Both the position numbers and the translations under genes were made by a program. A stretch of DNA of 64,000 bases from Primula veris. Its lineage: Eukaryota; Streptophyta; Magnoliopsida; Ericales; Primulaceae. The DNA is taken from NCBI GenBank assembly GCA_963682055.1, contig OY821744.1, forward strand, positions 29,860,967 to 29,924,966, read 5' to 3'. Every line of letters begins with the position of its first letter. The stretch's first letter is position 1. Positions 46,732 to 58,400 of this stretch are shown here, one piece after another. The notes beneath the pieces were generated by a model. That model did not search any database, was not told where the DNA came from, and saw nothing but the letters and a program-made list of their open reading frames with translations.

Positions 46732-49700
46732 TTAAGCACTAATATTTTCAAGGACAGCCTTCTTGTCCATTCTCTTGACGATGCCGGCAATGACCTGTGT
46801 ATGATCCAAAAAACCACTTTTAGAAAACGGAAACTCACAGCTCTGGTAGGTGTTCAAGCTCCCTATAAAGGTTCTCAATCTTACTTCTTTTTTCACATTG
46901 TTCGCAGAGAATGAACAAAGTCTTGCTACTATCACAAATAAATATAGCAGCTAGAGAATATTAAGTTGCCCAGTATCATCACAGTCGTCAATCGTGTGGA
47001 CCAAATTTACAAAATTTAAAACCATAATAACTAAAGAACATCCTTACCTTTCCAGGTCCTAATTCATAACTCTTTGTTAGCCCTTTCCCTAAAAGAGTCT
47101 TCACAGTTGTCTCCCATTGAACTGGAGAAGTTACCTGTCATAATAACAATATTACTCGATATTTCCCAGTTCCAGTTGCCCCTGTCATTTTAAAATACAC
47201 TTTTAAGCTTGTAATTTCAATTTCCAGATTATATTTGCTTACTTGTCGAGCCAAAATCTTTTTTATCGTGTCTGGATCGGCATGTGGTTGGGCATCTACA
47301 TTAGATATAACAGGTATTCTCGGGGTTCTAATTTCAGTTGCTGATAATGCAGTTTCTAGTCTTGACACAGCTGGTTCCATGAAACTAGTGTGGAAAGCAC
47401 CCGCAACAGCCAGGCGCACCTGAAAGAGTTAAAATTGTAATACTTTTAAAACTCCAGGAAATTTAAAATAAAAATAGAAGATGAATTCATGTTTCAGCAC
47501 AAAAAATACCGTCATTCGAGCTTTGAATGACTTTGCCTTTGCTTCAACTGCTTCTATTCCTTTCACTCCTCCAGAGACTGCGTAATTACCCTGCCAGAAG
47601 ACATTGCAATTATTCATGTCAAATATGTAGATGAACTCGAAGATAGCCAAAAATTGTTAAATGTGAAAGATCTGGCAGATTGATTAGATATTTTTTACCC
47701 ACAACTTATTAAACATACTTATAACAAAGAAGTTTGCAAACCCACAACTTATTAAACATACTTATAACAAAGAAGTTTGCAAATGAAGCAAAACCATTCA
47801 TTTCACATTGTTAAATGCAAAGGTAGCCACAGTTACTAGGCAAAAAATGGGGATCAGCAAATAGATCTTTATGTAGGAGAAATAGAGAGTTTACAGTGCA
47901 AAGGAAGTTGGCAATCTGAACTTTATCAGCTTCATCAACCTCTTCATTGGCTGCATCACATAACAACTGGACCTTATCAGAATCCAGCCCTATGATACTG
48001 ACCATGGCACTTTTAGCAGCATCAGCAGCATCCTGAAAAGAGCAATTTTAAAGTATGTTGCGATTAATGGAAATAAAATTCAATTATGTTATGACAAACT
48101 TCAATGTGGACAATTATGTTGCAATTGATATATATTAGGCAATGGGACTTTTACCTGCATGGCTTCACCCCTTAATTTGACTAGTTTGAGTCCATCCTCA
48201 AAGCTGGTTTAACAACATTAGAGAAAATAATATAAGGAGAAAAACACAAATTGTAGTAGACCCATCAAGGATAAAGTATCATAGAACAAAAGGATGGCCT
48301 TGTTCGGTAAACCGTAAAATACCAAAAGTATACTTCTTCTTTTTTACCTTTTAAGTAAATTATTTGCTTGGCAAAAACGTATAATTACTTATTTGAGATA
48401 GAAAAGTATGTCAATATATACTTTTCCACCTCCAAAAAGATATACTCAGTCTACTGATGCAAGGATGCAACCAAACGAGATTTATGGTGTTGTAAGTAAC
48501 AATTCATTCTTTTAGGAAAAGAAGACTCATATGTAACCAGAATAACCAAATTACAAGATTGCAAATCTCACCTAAAAGCTCCCGCAAATGCAAGAGCAGT
48601 ATACTCTCCCAAACTTAGGCCACATGTTACATCAATAGAATCAATTATTTGTTGGCCACCTTCACGAGCACGAAGGACCTCAACTGCAGCAAGACTCGTG
48701 ACATATATAGCTGGCTGATCATTCAGATTGTGAAAAAGTGGTTACGACTAAGCGGAGATAAAATGGTGATACTCAAAGTAGAAGAATTATTTCTTTTTTA
48801 TGAAAATATCACACATCCTTTAACAATTGCTACACCAACCTAGTTCACAATTTAGACCCTAAGCTACTTAGTGCACGAACCTTGATAAATTCACAATTTT
48901 GATACCAATCTACTCAAAATGGAAAAACTGGTACTGAGGTTTAAAAGTGCTTAAAAGGTACAATTTTAATTTTTTAATGTTGGTGTACTATTATTCCATT
49001 CTGTATAGACAAGTGCTTGGAAGTTAGAACATCAGCTAAAAACCGAACAACTAAAATCTTACTAGTAATTTTATGTGAAAACTATAAAGCCGGGGAACTA
49101 ACTGTTTCATAAGTATTGTGTATTTTGGTTATTAATTACGGAAATTAGTGTCCCTTCTTTTTTGAAATTTGCAGCTGCTGTCTTATTTTAAAATAGTGCT
49201 GAGGGGAAATTTGGGGATATAATTGAGAAAATACCTGGCTTAAAACAGTTGAATCAAGTTTTTCTTTTGGTCCATTTAGGCACACATCCAGCAGGTCAAA
49301 CCTACAGTATAATACGCTAGAAATAATTAGAACAGAGGTTTTGAGCTGACATATCAAAACGAGAATGGCGAAAAAAAAAAATCATTAAAGACCAGATACA
49401 CTGAAAACATACCCTAGAATATCATTTGCTGTTTTGTACAACTCGGCTGCAACAGGTACACTTTGGGCTTCCTGTCCCATTCCGATAGCTTGTGCACCCT
49501 TTAGAATCAAAGATAAACATAATATTAGAATGTGTAATGTTAGGCATACAAAGATACACATGTATATAATCAAGTATGCAAACATTAGTCCATCCTTTAA
49601 GGGTGAAAATTAGGGCTGGGTTCGGTTCGGTTTTTGGCAAAACCAAAACCGAAACCGACCAAATTTTTCGGTTCGGTTTTTTTCGGTTTCGGTCTTTTTA

Positions 49701-50709
49701 TTTTTTGGACCGAACCGGACCGGATTTTCGGTGGACTTTTTCGGTTTTTCGGTTTTATTTTTGGTTTTTCGGTATTTTTCGGTTTTATTGTAAACCGACC
49801 CGAAAAAGTTTCGGTTTTTCGGTCCGGTTCGATTTTTCCGGGTTTTTGCCCATCCCTAGTGAAAATAATAAATATCTCAAACTGCATAACATCAACCACT
49901 CGAAAGTACCATTGTTATTACTGTGTGATTACATAATGTATACTGTAACTTTGTACACGTAACACTTCTATTACGATATGATACATTCATGTGCTCAAGC
50001 TTTGTAAAAACAGCTGTGTAAGAGTTTAGGATACAAGATCGATAATACTCTACTGTACTAACTTAAAGTATATAGGCAATGTAATTATCCGAGCAGGGTA
50101 AAGTGCGGAACGACTGATCTAAGCACAATCCATTCTTCAATAAGAAGCTCACAAACAACCAAGCCTCGTTGTTTTATTGAAATATTCAGTGAGAAATAAT
50201 CTGAATATAGCGAATTTCTAATTGTCATTTACAAGTAAAAAAACTCCTCGTATCTTGTTATCTTTAATGTTTGGCGAAACCATCGAGGCATAAACAGTAA
50301 AATCAAGTACAGATCATTCATATTATGATAAAAGAAAACGGTATAGATCATCATCAGTCCCTCCCATTTAAAATTTCTAGTTTCATGGACGGAACCAACA
50401 ATTTTAAACGGAAGGGGCCGTAGATGTACAAAGTTAATAAATAGTACATAGATTAAATATGAAGATGACCTGGCCTGGGAACAGAAAAGCGTTAGTAGGC
50501 TTATAATCAGCGAACAAATCATCGTTAATCGCGGTTTTAGAACCTACAGATGATAAGCTCAAACAAAGCCTAGATTTGTTAAAACTCCTGTTTCCAAATA
50601 CGTTAATCCCATTTCTAAAAGAAGAGGAGCTGAGGAGGTGTTTTTGTTGGTAGAAAGATATATGTGGAAGAGTAATTGTAGAAGAAGAAGAAGAAGAAGA
50701 AGTCGTCAT
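46732..50709 (-). CDS. MCAT: Plastid malonyl-CoA:ACP S-malonyltransferase (MCAT)
   Basis: Ten in-phase exons: 50709-50470, 49498-49413, 49301-49235, 48714-48572, 48203-48155, 48032-47895, 47590-47510, 47419-47243, 47134-47048 and 46794-46732. They give 376 residues. A Ser-rich transit peptide (about 1-55) precedes the FabD fold: AFLFPGQGAQAIGMG, catalytic Ser in GLSLGEYTALAFAGAF, catalytic His in AGAFHTSFMEPA, and SNVDAQPHADP. The enzyme loads malonyl onto acyl carrier protein for plastid fatty acid synthesis. Arabidopsis At2g30200 is the likely ortholog and is essential. The Met at 50709 follows a CT-rich leader and is preferred. An in-frame Met at 50775 would add 22 residues. Oddities: a TCT repeat encodes a Ser run near the N-terminus, the exon 1 donor is GTCATC, and the usual CPGNYAVSGG reads CTGNYAVSGG across an intron. 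Confidence 0.94.
47698..47783. repeat. Perfect 43-bp tandem duplication in an MCAT intron
   Basis: Two adjacent identical copies starting CCCACAACTTATTAAACATA, in the intron between the 48032-47895 and 47590-47510 exons. Confidence 0.85.
49611..49858. mobile_element. hAT-like MITE in MCAT intron 1
   Basis: The ends TAGGGCTGGG and CCCATCCCTA are imperfect inverted repeats. Both flanks are GTGAAAAT (49603-49610 and 49859-49866), a perfect 8-bp target duplication. The interior is built of TTCGGTTTT-type words, like the elements at 41352 and 45033. Confidence 0.9.
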
Positions 50710-52448
50710 TGTAGAGAGATGGAAAGAGGAGAGAGAGAGAGATGATGGGTTGTAGAGAGGACAGATTATTCGCATTCTATTTTGTATTTAAACAAACGGA
50801 GTATTATTAAATACTTATTAGGAACTAAAGAAGAGCGAGGGGCGGAGTTCACGAAGATGAGATGAGCTGGTGGGGAAGAAGACGTTGGTTGGGGTGGTTT
50901 GCAAAACAAAATTATAATACGCTTACTTACATTTTTCTCAATTTTAGTGTAACCAAATGTTATAAAAGCCACGTCTAATCCCGCCTACTCACCTAACTTC
51001 TTAGACATCGTCTTGCATCTATCCTTCCGCTAATTTTTGTTTAGTCTTGTTTTTCAAAATAATAAGTATGAGTGTAACCAAGTTCGGTTATTGTACAAGT
51101 CAAATAACCTAGTTCGTTTAGGCACTTGTCCATGAATAAACGCAAAAAGTAATAAAAAAATATTAAAAATTAAAAATTCATAACCAAGTTTTTTTCTTTT
51201 TCTATTATAATACAAGTAAAACCTATGTTATTTGATAATCTATCTTGTAGAATGTAAAAGTCAGTTTTTTTTTTTATCATGAGTTACTTTAGTTCAGATT
51301 TTGTAATTTTTACTGGTTTTCTTTTTTTTTTTTGCGCATGTTAATTTTTTTTGACAAAGTTAAAAAAGCACCCCAAAAAATGTAACGCTTATGTGTAGAA
51401 AGACGTCGGACCGGCTCTGAGGGTAACTATAGTGTTTTTCATACCTATATTATTTCGTTATCTTGCAAGTATGTGAAATCGCTCATGCCAAAGGACTCTT
51501 TCCCTTGTATTTTGGAAAAAGAATTGCGATTTTAGGTTTTCTTACTCGTAATTATTATAAAAAAAAAGTGTAGTTTCAGATACCATAGTTTAATTTGAAA
51601 ATACACTACCACTCTTTTAGTCGAAAAGCAAGGGCGGGATTTAAAATTTAAAGAAACTGAGTCGAAATTGCATAATTTCAACAACGCCGATGTCACATGC
51701 ATACATTATAATGCACGATCACGACTAACCTTGTCTCGTATGATGTATTTGATCAAATGCGTAGTGTGAACAAATACATCATAGACGGTAAAAAAGATGC
51801 ATCATGTAACCAAATTAGCCAGTCACCTTTTATTATTATTATTGTTAATAGTACCAAAGACGACCTGAAAGAATTTAAAATGTAAATAGTAATTTACTGT
51901 ACAAGTAGCTTCAGGACCATATTTCCTTTAGAAGATACGCAGCAGTAAACTAAATTTCCTAAACTTTATAACAAGGTTGTATCTCGAAGTTCTTATAGAA
52001 CAATCTGAAGCCAGGGTGAAATTTATGATCCAGCTTCCCAGATTGGCTCATGGATTTCTAATATTCTCTTTACAATATACTTGAAAATCGCAAATAGCAA
52101 ATATACTTTTCATGTGAATGTGAGATAATATGTATATACTACGACGTTACTTGTATACCACGGCTTTGAACAATACTAATGGTACCATCCTCCTGTCACA
52201 AAATAACACCAGAAAGAAAGTGAAGTAAGAAGATCAAAACAACGAACATGGATGGAAAAGGTGTCACTCGTATAACTGCATAAAAATGTTGATAGTTAAT
52301 GTGGAACAAAGCTGAGGGATATAAAGAAAAACGGTCCTAAGAAACAGGAAACTGGATTTTCCGCATAAGGCAATAACTTGAGTACACAAGCAAAGAAATT
52401 GAATAATACAGTAATAATTTAGTCGGTTTTCAGACCATACCTGACTCT
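50710..52448. other. MCAT-SLP1 intergenic region
   Basis: The first 60 bp hold the CT-rich MCAT leader. An 11-bp inverted pair TGATGTATTTG/CAAATACATCA lies at about 51741-51783. At the right end, a donor (CAG|GTATGG at 52440) and an acceptor (ACAG|GAGGATGG at 52193) suggest a spliced 3' UTR of SLP1. No other gene seen. Confidence 0.4.
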
Positions 52449-55400
52449 TTATGTATAATCAACGGCCTGAATTTCACCATGCCTATCTTGTTTGATCCTT
52501 ATCACTGAAGCATTACCATCTCTTATTTCAAGAACCTGTATGACAGGATACAACTTTTACTTAAAGCGGTTCCTTTAAATCTGCCATAGTCTCATAGATG
52601 CTCAACTTAAGAAAAATAGAATAAATATCTTGAGTACAAAGAACCAGTGTTTCAGCTCACTTCATACTCAATAGTAAATATAAGAAAAAGACCGATCCAA
52701 AACATGGTGTTTGATTTATTATTGGACAATATACGGTTCGCAAGCGTCTAAACATGGAAATAAACATGTCGAAAGCCACTCAGCAACAAAAAGTCTTCTA
52801 TAATCAAGATAGGTAAAAAGATGGAGAATTTTCCTTAAGATTTAAGAATAGATAGCTCATCTCCTTAAAATACTAACACCCCCTGAAATAGTTTATTTAA
52901 ACTAGATCAATTTTTGATGTGACGATTTATTTTATTTTTACCTCTGGTCTTGAATTAAGAACTCCGCTAGACATTCCCACATCAATGCGCCATATGCTGC
53001 AATTATATTTACTGCAGTGGAAAACAGCAATCATTATCATCAGAACTCATAAGCATCACTATTTCAATCAGAAGACATCTGCAATTCAGTGCTTAGGTAG
53101 CAATGAGCCCAAAAAGTAGCTAATAACCTACCAATTGACTCCATTACTCTGAGGTGTATGCCCAACCACCATTGCCTTAGCACCAAGCAATTGTAGTGTC
53201 TCCTCTAGAACAGATTGTATCTGGCAAAGCAGAAGATAATATTATTTGCTTCTGAATAAAGAGGCTTACCAAAAGTTTGTTCGTAGATTTGAAAGCAGGA
53301 AAACAGCAGGACCATATAAAATTTAGTCAAAGAGTATCATGATCGAGTCCAAATCTTCTACCTCATTTCTCTACCCCCTTCCGTGCCCCTTTGCTTATTT
53401 TATCCAAAAAAAAGTTCTAAAAAACTTGAAAAAAATTGTACAATTACTATAATACATGTATCAATACATTCCAATAATTATTTTTAAAAGAAAATCCACA
53501 CAAAATTTATTTTGGAATAAATGTATAAATTAGTGTAAATTATGAATATTAAAAATATTGTCTAAAACAATATTATGTTCAAATGTTTTAAAATTTGAAT
53601 ACAATATAATATAAAAGTTAATAAAGTTGCGGTATAAGTTATGAAAATTTAAATTTTGAGTGAAAATAAGCAAGGGGGCACGGAAGGGGGTAGAGAATAG
53701 GGGATAGAAGATTTGGACTCATCATGATCGTGTACCAGCGATTATTGTTATTATTATGTTTAATATCAAATAATATGAAAACAATGAAGCTTATTGTTGC
53801 TTTTCGTCGAAAACAAGAATGAAACAATAACCGGAAAGTCTGAAAAGTGAAAACAAAGTCAAACCACCAAATTCTGAAGTGAAATGATCTCCAGAACCAG
53901 AATAAATAAATAAACTGAGCCCTGATTAGCTCAGGATTTCTGATTTAGCCACTCCTAACAAACTACTTGTGCCTTTGAATACACCAATTTAAAAGTTCAA
54001 AAAATGCTCATCTGAACAGTCATTCTAACAATTGTGGGGCAATTGACAGAGAAACCCAGTCCAGTATCACTAACATTATGCAATAGAAACTAAAACTTAT
54101 GATGAACCAAGAGATACAGATAGATAAGGATGACTCCAGTCAGTAAAACTCACCTGATTGATCTGAAACTCATTCAGATCAGAGAAGTCTCTAGAATATA
54201 AGCGGTTCCAAACAACACTATCATAGCCTCTAGTGGCTATAAAAGGCATTTCTGGACTATCATCTTCCTCACTCCGACCTCTCATCCAATTTGATACTTC
54301 TTTATTCATCCTTTCAATACCATATGAAACTGCAAAGGTATCAACACCACTGTAGGTTCTCAATGAAAGTGTAAGAAGTCACAATTTGTAAAAGATAAAG
54401 ATCCCTATTTCTTTTTAATTATACCGTGGTGAGGAAGGAGGCCACCATGACAAAAGACCCAATCATCAACTTTCAGAACAACAGAATGCCTCGCAAACTC
54501 ACGTGCAAGTGGGCCCCCTGGCCTTAACAGGGTTGATCTGGCAATGACTCCTTGTTGCCGCTGTCCTAATGTTGAAACGAGTATTTTTTCAGAATTTGCC
54601 AAAAAATTGCAGCAGAAAAGAAGGGACAAAGTGATCTTTCCTATAAATTGCCACAGTAATTTGAATAGAAGTCCCCTTGCTGGCTCAAAATTATTTCCCA
54701 AAACCTCCTAGAGTTATCCATATTGTATTTTGTATTATTGGTCAGATACCAGTACTAGTTACCTCCATATGTAACCTCCCTCACCTAATATATGATGTTT
54801 ATTTGATATTCATCAATATATCATCTCTACGTCTCCTCAGTCTGCTTTATTAAACTGGAAATTTGATCCTTCAGTATCGACTTTGACGCATCGCTAAGAT
54901 TGAAATCTTAAGTTGTCCTCTTACTTAAGCTAGTACACTAACTGGAAAAATTAGCTTCAAGTACTTCAGATTTAGCACTCTAGTTACTTCCATAATTTCC
55001 TATTAATCCACTACGAGTTTCGAGTTAGGCATTAGCATCAGCAACAAGTTACTACCTTTTGAGTTTCCTATCTGACAGATTAATATAAATTAAAAGCTTT
55101 TATTTGATATTTGAAAAATTAATGTCTTCCAAGATGATTAATACGCATATTGAAGTGGCGATGGCCGTTTTGTAATTATGAGTGGCAGTTATGTGAATGG
55201 AGACCTTTTTATGGTTGTTAGTTTTTACAGAAGTAGATAAGAAGTTGCCACCAAAAATATGAACAGACAAAATCAAGTTTGCTTATCATCAATCTTTTCT
55301 TTTTGCCTAATAATTCGAATTTAAAATAGTCCGGACAACATAATAATGACTTCCTCTCTCACACACATCATCATTGCTGACAAGGAGATCTGTACCTGTC

Positions 55401-58400
55401 ACATACCGCAAACACCTTTACTTTTCCAATGACTTGCTAATTTGGTTACATGATACATTTTTTTTTACCGTGTATGATGTATATCCTAATCAATTTACAT
55501 AACAATCTATTTTGCTTATTTGTTTACGGTTTCAAAAGGCGTTAGGCGGTGCCTAGACGGGAAAATGGCTTTTTAAGTGTTTTTACATGTTTTTCTTGGA
55601 TTTTCATGCAATACACCATGTTAAATCAAGCATTTCAAGTTTATTAGCTCATAGTTATACGATTACAATTCAATAAAGTCTAAGAGGACAACATCTGAGC
55701 AGTTACATATGCAAAAATTGTTATGAAATGTGCTTCAAATAGAAGTTTGACATGTAAAATGTAAAATGCGAAGCTAATCCAAAATCAACAAGTTATCAAA
55801 ATTTAAAAGACGGATCTTAGTTTTGAATCCTAATCATCATCACATTTTGAGTGGTTTTCCTTTTTCCTTTTTTTTTTTTGCTGATTATACCATTAAAGTG
55901 AACATACACTAAGTTGTTCAATATCGACATGTCTAGTTTATTCCTTGTTCAATCCTTGTTCGTCCATTTAGGAAAGAGGTGGCCTATCGAAAAAAGAGGG
56001 TTTGTTACAGACCTAAGTTTATTCGGTTTAATATGTTATTTTGTTTATTAGATTTTTTTTAACCCATTGAAACCGGGTCGACCCATCAAATACAGGTTAG
56101 ACCTGAAATAAACTACAAAGTCAAACGCCTACATAAAAGCGGGGCGGCCAAGTGCCGCCTCGGCTGCCTTTTGAAACAGTATGTCTACCCCAACTATCCG
56201 GCAAAGTCCAAACCACAACTTTTGAAATGTGATATAAAACTTACCTTCACAAGACTCCAAGGACCCCAAGAACTTTGGGATAATTTCTGAGCTCTTGATC
56301 TATTGGACACCTCAACCCAATTAACAAAAGCTTCTTCCCAATCATGATCACACTCATTCAAATACTCCAAGAAATCTAAACACTCATCAAATGCTCCAGC
56401 ATCAACATATCTAAAATCCCCTTCCACATTCATCGTCTCATGATTCCCATTCACCTATAAAACCAATAGCAAGTTAAGCAGGACATGTCAAGAAAATGCT
56501 TCGTAGTGAAATTCTTAAACATTCAGACTTCTGTCCAACTGCAAGATAAAACAGCACGCAAACAAATAAAGGGGTAATATGTTAACAAAATTCAATTTAT
56601 TACATAGATCAAGATATGGACGGTAATTCCCGTTAATAACAATTGTCAAATATCTAGCAATTGTCACACTGTACACTTAAATGCTATATAACATGACAGA
56701 CCTGGAAAACAGCTCCACCACTGGCTTTTGCCTGGATTTCTAATGACCGCAATAGTGATAGAATAGCTATTTCGTCCACACCTCTATCAAGTATATCCCC
56801 GAGCTGAATCAATACCTAAACCAACAGGTACAAAATCAGTGACTTTTTTTCTTTAACTATTAGGTTATGCACTAAAACAAGCTGTGTTAGCAAGAAAGTT
56901 TGATCAGACTGTCGTTTTTAAATTTACAAAAATGACAATGATTTTTTACCGTTTGTCCACCAGTCCACAGATCCTGTTCACCGGAACTGAGAACTCCAGC
57001 CATTTCAAGTGCACATCTTGCTTGTGCAAGATCTCCATGCAAATCCCCAACTACATTTTGGAGACGAATTAGTAGACATACAGAAAACTCACACACAAGA
57101 GGCAAAAAATACCATATTTTAAAACTATATGCTGCAAACCGAGACATTGACTGCAAAAGCTAGACAATTTCATAAGTCTTTATACAAACGCATAAGGACA
57201 ATTTTTCGCATCATAAATTATAATCCATTATTCTTTTAGTATCTTCATTTTACTTTCCAATTCTAAGCAACTTTCTGAGACCTCCCCGAGTGCAAGTACC
57301 GAGTAGTATAAACTGATGATTTAACCAACCTTTTTTGTTCCAAAAAACAAATGCCAGCTTATCAGAAATCAAACTCGTGATTTACGATTGTGAAAATAAC
57401 AAACTGGGTCCCATGCTCGCATTCAGGAAAAAGGCAGAGACAGAAAGGGAGAAAGATAGTACAAAAATAGGTTATTTGGAATTATCTTACATCATTTTGA
57501 AGAGTTAATGCATGCAGCAATGTAAAAAATTAGAATATCCTAATATTGTGCATCTCGGCTAGATGCCTGAGTTGTGATAGAGATGTGAGTCGTCTAATTA
57601 TTATCTTCAACCTAAGCCCCTCATTTGTAGCATATTTTTTTCCAAAGACGTGCAAATAAGTTCTGTAATTAGGTAAGGGTAAGACTTGAACGCAATATTC
57701 AATTATTTATATCCTTGTATTATAGTTCCCATGAAACAAGCGAAGAAAATGATTATGTACATCGACTTGACCAGAATGTTAACACTTATTTATATCCTTG
57801 TATTATAGTTCCCATGAAACAAGCGAAGAAAATGATTATGTACATCGACTTGACCAGAATGTTCACACTTCCGCATACAAAGAAGTGTGTACATAATCAT
57901 GAAAAAAAATACGGAAACACATTATTGCTAATAAATATTCCTTAACTTATTCTTGAACTCATTATGATTATATCATCTATCCATAAATGTGATGTAACCA
58001 TAATTCAAACAGACGAGGTTTAGAACAACACAAAGACGCGGCTTTACTGCTTCGGTAATGAAATTTTGAACTTAAACAACATGTCTCATCACCTAGTTCC
58101 CAAATCCTACCCAAAGTCCTAAATCCTAACACCATGATAATAAAATTCAAACAATGCAGCAATAAGGCAATAAAAAACACTACATGTCTTATCATCTAGT
58201 TCCAAAATCCTACCTTTACCTCTAATACCTTGATAATAAAATTGAAAAATACTGAAGTAATAATGCAGAAAAAAACAACATGTCTCTGCACCTAGTCCTT
58301 AAATCTTACCCTATTCCTAACACCCGGATAATAGTATGAAAAGACAATGCAGTAATAATAAAAAACATGTCCTCATCACGTAGTTCTTAAATCATACCCT

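Noticed and set aside
49576..49962. Three overlapping open frames in MCAT intron 1
   Set aside because: Low-complexity translations of the hAT-like MITE at 49611-49858.
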